The notes beneath the pieces were generated by a model. That model saw only the letters and a program-made list of their open reading frames with translations. It ran no database searches and had not been told where the DNA came from. Made by a program: the position numbers and the translations under genes. From assembly GCA_964454685.1 (NCBI GenBank), contig CAYVTZ010000019.1:1-52658 (forward strand): 52,658 bases of DNA, written 5' to 3'. The stretch comes from CAYVTZ01 sp964454685 (GTDB lineage: Bacteria; Bacillota; Clostridia; Christensenellales; Christensenellaceae). Positions 48,294-52,658 of the stretch are shown in pieces. Position 1 is the first letter of the stretch; each line of letters begins with the position of its first letter.

Positions 48294-50201
48294 ATGTTTA
48301 TATGCGTGGATGCAATGCTACCATCGCCGGAAAGGAGTCGGGTTCTCATTAAGACGTGTTCGTTATCTCATCGTCGCTGCAATCGTAGAGTTCTGGTTTT
48401 CTTGCTTTGTCTCGGCATTGCAGCCGCAGTTGTGCTCGGCTTGGCTCTCATCAGTGGAAATTATCAGAACATCACAGGACAGGCAATGCCCAAAAATGGT
48501 CTGCTCAATCTTACACAAGCAAAGCTTTCTGCCTATGGCTATACATACTTGAATGGAGAATGGGAGTTTTACCCCAACCAGTTTTTATACAGGCACGACG
48601 CACATGGCGCGCCGCAAAACGCAACCATGATCCGCGTGCCCGGGCGCTGGATGATGGGGCTGGCAATGGGACAGCCTGCTGCCGATGTGCATCAGGGCAG
48701 CTATCGGCTGACGCTGACAGAGGTTCCGCTTGGTAAGCCACTCATCCTTACGCTGTCCGGCATGCTCTCGGATTACTCCGTCTATGCCAATGGGCGGCTG
48801 GTCGCCACCAATGACAACGCCGTTTTCCTTCCCACATCCGATGTGGTCGAAATCGTGATCGAAACTCAGCGCAACGAGCTGGGCGGGCTTTATGTGACGC
48901 CTCAGCTCATGCAATATGACTTCTTCCGATCCGCCTATCCGATCCACTCCTTTACCATGATCGCCTTCTTTGCGGATCTGGCGTTTTCCGCTGTACTCTT
49001 TTTCATACTTTCCTTTGGTGGAAAGACAAAGCGCAATTACAAATATTTGTTTCTGTTCAGTCTGCTTGCAGTGTTGCGCTACCTCATCAAGGTTTTGTCC
49101 ATACTCCCCGATTTTCGCACGCGCACGCAGTCTCTCGATATGGAATTTTTCGCTCCCGTGTTGATGTTGTGCTCGGTGGGCTGCGTGGTCTGCGCAATCT
49201 TTATGACAGAGTCCATGTACCCTCAGGCCACACAAAAAAAATGGCGCAATATTCTTCTAATCGCGCTGATTGGCACAGCAACCGCATCCTGTTTCAACTG
49301 GGGAACCATCTATTATCGATATTTGTCCCCACCTATTTTTCTGATCGTGTTGCTGGCTTACGTATACATTGCCATCATCCACATCAAAGCAATCCGCGCG
49401 GGTGTCGACTATGCGCTGTTCATGAGCATCGGCACGCTGATCATCCTGTTTGGACTGCTCATCGATATACTCAACACCAACGCATTCTTCATTTTCAACC
49501 TGTCCAGTGTGCTGCCGTTGTGTGTCGTCGCCTTTTTGCTGATGTATGTCGTTATCTTGTCCAAAAACGAGCAAAAGCTTTATGAAGCATTGAAGCGGAA
49601 CTATCAAATGCAGCAAGAAGTGATCGATATGGAGTCCGCCGCCATGGCGCAGCGAATGCAGCCACATTTTCTGTATAATGTGTTGACGGGCATTCAGGAA
49701 ATGTGCTATACCGAGCCGCGCAAAGCGGCAGAGATGATCGCCAGTTTTGGCGCGTATTTGCGTATGAACATCGATTTTTTAAAGATGCCTGCGGAAATCC
49801 CTTTTTCACAGGAACTGGACTTCATCGAAAATTACGTCCGCATTCAGCAGGAACGCATCGGCAAAGACCTCCTCTACGTCAAAGAAATCGCAACCACCGA
49901 TTTCCTCATTCCGCCGCTCAGTATAGAGCCTCTGGTGGAAAACGCATTCCGGCACGGCTTCAAAAACATGCCCGGCGAAAAGCGCATTGCATTATATGTG
50001 CAGGAAGACGCGCAGCATATCACCATCATCATCCGCAACAACGGCGCGGATTTTGACGTGCAGAGAGCCCTGTCTAGCACGCAAGGCACGCTGATTCACA
50101 CGCAAAAGCGTCTGATGCACTGGAAAAACGCAACGCTTACTCTCACCAGTCATGCAGGCACCGAAGTACGCATTTGTATTCCCAAGGAGAAATCAACATG
50201 A
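48294..50201 (+). CDS. sensor histidine kinase, 7TMR-DISM / LytS type
   Basis: About 630 residues. One membrane helix (VLVFLLCLGIAAAVVLGLAL), an extracellular sensor of about 160 residues resembling 7TMR-DISM extracellular type (YLNGEWEFYPNQFL, PGRWMM), then seven membrane helices, a short coiled coil, and a LytS-type kinase: QPHFLYNVLTGIQ (phospho-His codon at 49665) and IPPLSIEPLVENAFRHGFKN. The start is uncertain: ATGs at 48261, 48294 and 48315 lack ribosome binding sites, whereas AAAGGAG at 48331 is followed at 10 nt by an in-frame ATT (48348), which would give a normal short basic N-terminus. Overlaps the response-regulator gene by 4 nt. Confidence 0.9.
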   Translation: MFICVDAMLPSPERSRVLIKTCSLSHRRCNRRVLVFLLCLGIAAAVVLGLALISGNYQNITGQAMPKNGLLNLTQAKLSAYGYTYLNGEWEFYPNQFLYRHDAHGAPQNATMIRVPGRWMMGLAMGQPAADVHQGSYRLTLTEVPLGKPLILTLSGMLSDYSVYANGRLVATNDNAVFLPTSDVVEIVIETQRNELGGLYVTPQLMQYDFFRSAYPIHSFTMIAFFADLAFSAVLFFILSFGGKTKRNYKYLFLFSLLAVLRYLIKVLSILPDFRTRTQSLDMEFFAPVLMLCSVGCVVCAIFMTESMYPQATQKKWRNILLIALIGTATASCFNWGTIYYRYLSPPIFLIVLLAYVYIAIIHIKAIRAGVDYALFMSIGTLIILFGLLIDILNTNAFFIFNLSSVLPLCVVAFLLMYVVILSKNEQKLYEALKRNYQMQQEVIDMESAAMAQRMQPHFLYNVLTGIQEMCYTEPRKAAEMIASFGAYLRMNIDFLKMPAEIPFSQELDFIENYVRIQQERIGKDLLYVKEIATTDFLIPPLSIEPLVENAFRHGFKNMPGEKRIALYVQEDAQHITIIIRNNGADFDVQRALSSTQGTLIHTQKRLMHWKNATLTLTSHAGTEVRICIPKEKST

Positions 50202-50989
50202 AAATCGTAGCAGTAGACAACGAACCCCGCGCTTTGCACATGCTGGAAATCTTACTCGGGCAGGTCAACGGATCGCACGAAATCATCACATTTTCCGACC
50301 CCATCGAGGCATTGACGTATTTGCAGCGCACACCGGTGGATATGGCGTTCCTTGATGTGGATATGCCAAAGATGACCGGCCTGAACATCGCCGACCATCT
50401 GTTGGAATTAGACGATCCGCCCGCCGTGGTATTCGTCACCGGATTTGATGAATACGCCTATCAGGCGTGGGATGTCGAGGCAATCGACTACATCCTCAAG
50501 CCCTATTCTGCGCAGCAGCTTGCACGTGCCATAGAGCGTTACGAAAAGCGTTATCTCCCCTTGCGTAAGTCACGCAGCAGCGAGCACGATGTTCACATCC
50601 AGTGCTTCCCCGATTTTGATGTGTTCGTAGACGACAAACCCATCGATTTTCGCCACAAGAAATCCAAAGAGCTTTTGGCGTTTATGGTACACAATCGCGG
50701 CGCATGGGTCAGCGTCGATAAAGTCATCTTCGCGCTGTTCGAATCAGATGACGAAGAAACCTCCAAAAACTATTATCGGGGTATTTTATATCGCCTGCGC
50801 CAGATTCTGATTGCCGCCGGCATCCCCGATCTCATCGAAACCGCCTATGGCAAATGCCGTGTGGATACGCGCAAATTTTCCTGTGATTATTATCGATATC
50901 TTGAAGGAGCGCGGGAGGGTTTTTCCGGCGAATACATGAGCGAATATACTTGGGCGGAAGCCACCTCCGCCATCCTGCAACGAAAATAA
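50198..50989 (+). CDS. response regulator with SARP-like winged-helix output
   Basis: 263 residues from the ATG at 50198 (AAGGAGAAATCAAC before it). Receiver domain 1-120: KIVAVDNEPRALHMLEILL acidic pocket, phospho-Asp in AFLDVDMPKMTG, VFVTGFDEYA with Thr, ILKPYS with Lys. Output about 140-260 resembles the OmpR/SARP DNA-binding fold (KPIDFRHKKSKELLAFMVHN, WVSVDKVIFALF, ILYRLRQILIAAGI). Such SAPR-type regulators accompany 7TMR-DISM kinases in Clostridia. Translationally coupled with the kinase. Confidence 0.9.
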   Translation: MKIVAVDNEPRALHMLEILLGQVNGSHEIITFSDPIEALTYLQRTPVDMAFLDVDMPKMTGLNIADHLLELDDPPAVVFVTGFDEYAYQAWDVEAIDYILKPYSAQQLARAIERYEKRYLPLRKSRSSEHDVHIQCFPDFDVFVDDKPIDFRHKKSKELLAFMVHNRGAWVSVDKVIFALFESDDEETSKNYYRGILYRLRQILIAAGIPDLIETAYGKCRVDTRKFSCDYYRYLEGAREGFSGEYMSEYTWAEATSAILQRK

Positions 50990-51001
50990 CGCACAAAAAG
51001 C

Positions 51002-51030
51002 CAAAAGCACACCGAGGTGTGCTTTTGTTT
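51002..51030. terminator. bidirectional terminator
   Basis: CAAAAGCACAC (51002-51012), loop CGAG, GTGTGCTTTTG (51017-51027), then TTT. It lies between the response regulator (plus) and the Rrf2 gene (minus). Confidence 0.85.
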
Positions 51031-51047
51031 CGCTCGTATATGCCGGT

Positions 51048-51458
51048 TCACGCATTGGCTGCCGCAATGTCAGATAAGCGTGTATCTTTGAGGATGTCCA
51101 CAATATGCTCCTGCATACTCCGGAAAAATTCCTGACCGGAGTGTTGCTCCGCCGTCTTAGACTTGATCTGATACCCTTCCTTCATGCAAGGAGAGATGCA
51201 CACATTCCCTTCGATAGCGCAAACGATGTCGTAAACAGATATTTTCTCCAGTGGGCACGCCGCACGATAGCCCCCATGCCGTCCCTGCACCGAGACGATT
51301 AGATTCGCATTTTTCAGCGGACGCATAATTTTCATCAGATACAGATGCGTGATTCCGAGGGACTCCGCCAATTCCTCGGCAGAAGAGAGCGCTCCCTTTT
51401 TGCTGCCCAAGTAATTCAAGATGCGCATTGCATATTCTGTCGATAAATGAAACTGCAT
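51048..51458 (-). CDS. Rrf2 family transcriptional regulator
   Basis: 136 residues from the ATG at 51458, AAGGTGG before it. Winged helix: QFHLSTEYAMRILNYLG, SSAEELAESLGITHLYLMKI, VSVQGRHGGYRAACP, followed by ISVYDIVCAIEGNVCISPCM. Rrf2 proteins (IscR, NsrR, CymR) often carry Fe-S clusters through three Cys in this last region; here Cys occur in IVCAI, NVCI and SPCM, compatible with a redox or NO sensor. Divergent from the TetR gene. Its own operator may be 51488-51506. Confidence 0.87.
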   Translation of the reverse strand: MQFHLSTEYAMRILNYLGSKKGALSSAEELAESLGITHLYLMKIMRPLKNANLIVSVQGRHGGYRAACPLEKISVYDIVCAIEGNVCISPCMKEGYQIKSKTAEQHSGQEFFRSMQEHIVDILKDTRLSDIAAANA

Positions 51459-51487
51459 TTGATATACCACCTTTTCAAAGATTTGTT

Positions 51488-51506
51488 GTATTCGTTAAAA
51501 GAATAC
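51488..51506. promoter_or_regulatory. Rrf2-type operator candidate
   Basis: GTATTCGTTAAAAGAATAC, 6-bp arms around a 7-nt centre, 30 nt upstream of the Rrf2 start; size fits Rrf2 sites. Confidence 0.45.
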
Positions 51507-51600
51507 TCTATTAGGATAATATCAGTTTCACAGTTACACCTTCGTTACAATTCGGGGCATTTGAAAAAAAATCAAAAATTTTTTTCAAATGCCCCGCCTC

Positions 51601-51629
51601 TTGACATCCCCACCCGCATCCGCTATACT
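51601..51629 (+). promoter_or_regulatory. promoter of tetR-SDR operon
   Basis: TTGACA (51601-51606), 17-nt spacer, TATACT (51624-51629). Confidence 0.75.
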
Positions 51630-51636
51630 TTTAATT

Positions 51637-51654
51637 AATGAACAAATATTCATT
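51637..51654. promoter_or_regulatory. TetR-type operator candidate
   Basis: AATGAACAAATATTCATT: 6-bp inverted arms around 6 nt, placed over the transcription start of the TetR gene, as expected for autorepression. Confidence 0.6.
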
Positions 51655-51729
51655 CATAATTTATCACTGCACAACGCACGTCCACCTGGCCGTGCAGTAT
51701 ACACACCGCCGGCACAAGGAGGCTCCAAT

Positions 51730-52338
51730 ATGCCAAAATCTGCGCAGCAGTGCCTCGCACAACGCGAGGAAATGCGCCAAAAAATACTGCGCCGCTCTAT
51801 GCTATATTTCGCACGGAACGGCTTCTCCGGAACCAAAATGAGTGATCTCGCCCGACATATCGGCATCGGTCAAGGCACGGTGTATTTGTATTTTACTTCC
51901 AAAGAGGACTTGTTCCAAGAAGTGTTCCGCCAAATTAATCAAGATCAGGAAGTTGAAGAATTGCGCATGCTCACCTCACTGCCGGTTCCCGCCGCGCACA
52001 AGATCCACGAGCTGTCCAAAGCACTGTTATCCCGCTTAGAGCAGGACGAAAGCTATGCGGCAAAAGTGGTGCTAAACACGCAAATGCTGTTTGAAACTAA
52101 AGATTACATCGCGCAAGATACCACATATCAATCCAATCTGTATCACGCTACCGCAGCAATCATCCGCCAAGGGCAGCAGGAGTCCAGTGTTGTGGAGGGT
52201 TCGGCGCTGAAGCTATCAGATTATTTTTGGGGCGTTGTATATCTGTATGCGCTTAAAAAGCTTTTTACTACGCAGTACGAGAGCATCACGGCGCACGATC
52301 TTTCCCGTATTCTTCTCAAGGAGGAAAAGACAGTATGA
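51730..52338 (+). CDS. TetR/AcrR family transcriptional regulator
   Basis: 202 residues from the ATG at 51730 with AAGGAGG before it; the frame upstream is promoter sequence. HTH in residues 15-60: RQKILRRSMLYFARNGFSGT, MSDLARHIGIGQGTVYLYFT, SKEDLFQEVF. The ligand domain has no specific signature. Overlaps the following SDR gene by 4 nt (ATGA), so the two form one autorepressed operon. Confidence 0.9.
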   Translation: MPKSAQQCLAQREEMRQKILRRSMLYFARNGFSGTKMSDLARHIGIGQGTVYLYFTSKEDLFQEVFRQINQDQEVEELRMLTSLPVPAAHKIHELSKALLSRLEQDESYAAKVVLNTQMLFETKDYIAQDTTYQSNLYHATAAIIRQGQQESSVVEGSALKLSDYFWGVVYLYALKKLFTTQYESITAHDLSRILLKEEKTV

Positions 52339-52658
52339 GCATCAAAACGATTGCGCTCGTCACCGGCGCAACAGGTGGCATCGGCACAGAATTTGTGCGG
52401 GAACTATCGCGCGAACCGCTGGATGAAATCTGGGTCATCGGCAGAGATGCAAAGCAGCTTGGTGCCTTGCAAGCAGAATTTGGCTCACGCGTCCGTCCCA
52501 TTCGCATCGATCTAACAACGCAGCTTGCCGATCTTAACGATTTATTGCAGCAGCAAACCCCGGTCGTTTCCTATCTCATCCACAACGCCGGCATCGCAAA
52601 AATGCAGCCGTCTCAGGATTTTACCGCGGAAGAGATTCAGCAGACCATCTGCCACAAC
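52335..52658 (+). CDS. short-chain dehydrogenase, 5' part (runs past window end)
   Basis: 108 codons visible from the ATG at 52335, in frame to the last base. Cofactor motif LVTGATGGIGTEFV (Thr-Gly-x3-Gly-x-Gly), RIDL after the second strand, and LIHNAGIAKM (Asn-Ala-Gly). The catalytic Ser-Tyr-Lys lies outside the window. Coupled to the TetR gene by a 4-nt overlap, so it is probably regulated by it. Substrate unknown. Confidence 0.85.
   Translation, partial: MSIKTIALVTGATGGIGTEFVRELSREPLDEIWVIGRDAKQLGALQAEFGSRVRPIRIDLTTQLADLNDLLQQQTPVVSYLIHNAGIAKMQPSQDFTAEEIQQTICHN

Noticed and set aside
1..52658. CRISPR array, prophage, complete insertion sequence or transposase
   Set aside because: No regularly spaced short direct repeats, no phage structural genes and no transposase frame were seen; the only mobile-like items are the short structured repeats.

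Overview
The window (about 52.7 kb, mid-GC) reads as a chromosomal segment of a flagellated anaerobic Clostridia-type Firmicute. The reasons are a Firmicutes-style large SRP RNA, sigma-A-type promoters with TTGACA/TATAAT elements at 17-bp spacing, strong AGGAGG ribosome binding sites, lipoprotein signal peptides, a FliW-CsrA protein beside flagellin, an Fnr-type regulator facing a ferredoxin gene, and no respiratory genes. A short-chain dehydrogenase resembling clostridial 7-alpha-hydroxysteroid dehydrogenase hints at a gut habitat. That habitat and the order (Oscillospirales or Christensenellales-like) are inference.

Layout. 1-3011: 3' part of a flagellin gene, an unusual structured intergenic region, and a single gene encoding FliW fused to CsrA. 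3030-4418: rpsF-ssb-rpsR operon (minus). 4455-6845: a DUF2156-type protein facing a GNAT acetyltransferase and a HEAT-like small protein. 7136-11140: a very large PAS/GAF/GGDEF/EAL c-di-GMP protein whose two GGDEF motifs are degenerate while its EAL domain looks intact. 11539-13430: MarR regulator and MATE exporter. 13435-15306: Crp/Fnr regulator divergent from a ferredoxin-like protein and a flavin-oxidase-fold protein, with a palindrome at about -41.5. 15766-20241: HtrA protease and a repeat-rich surface protein. 20390-24199: SRP RNA, purA, pnuC with a terminator-containing leader, queG (all minus). 24442-30640: small lipoprotein, polysaccharide deacetylase, TrkA_C membrane protein, ammonium transporter plus PII, and the SDR. 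30717-32375: galE and two small zinc-ribbon proteins (minus).

32650-44058 is the most distinctive metabolic locus: a LacI regulator, then a promoter with an 18-bp perfect operator, then an apparent operon of UroD-like protein 1, a ribose-type ABC transporter (binding lipoprotein, permease, double ATPase), UroD-like proteins 2 and 3, an RbsD-type pyranase, UroD-like protein 4 and a ribokinase-family kinase. A second module (45814-48090, minus) pairs UroD-like protein 5 with another LacI regulator and two identical 14-bp operators. Import, mutarotation and phosphorylation of a ribose-like sugar are well supported. What four or five methyltransferase-fold UroD-like proteins do to that sugar is not known to me. 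Between the two modules lie rpsI and rplM (minus). The right end holds a LytS-type two-component system, an Rrf2 regulator, a TetR regulator and a truncated SDR gene.

A second unexplained element is a family of dispersed structured repeats of about 155-195 bp (3060-3215, 24899-25092, 36261-36453; a long variant at 1858-2291; a relic at 27876-27899). Their ends are GTCAGGCTG/CAGCCTGAC and their arms pair with each other. Three copies are flanked on both sides by direct copies of a locus-specific hairpin, usually the terminator of the upstream gene. The long variant carries an extra insert folding into three hairpins and a perfect-stem cloverleaf.
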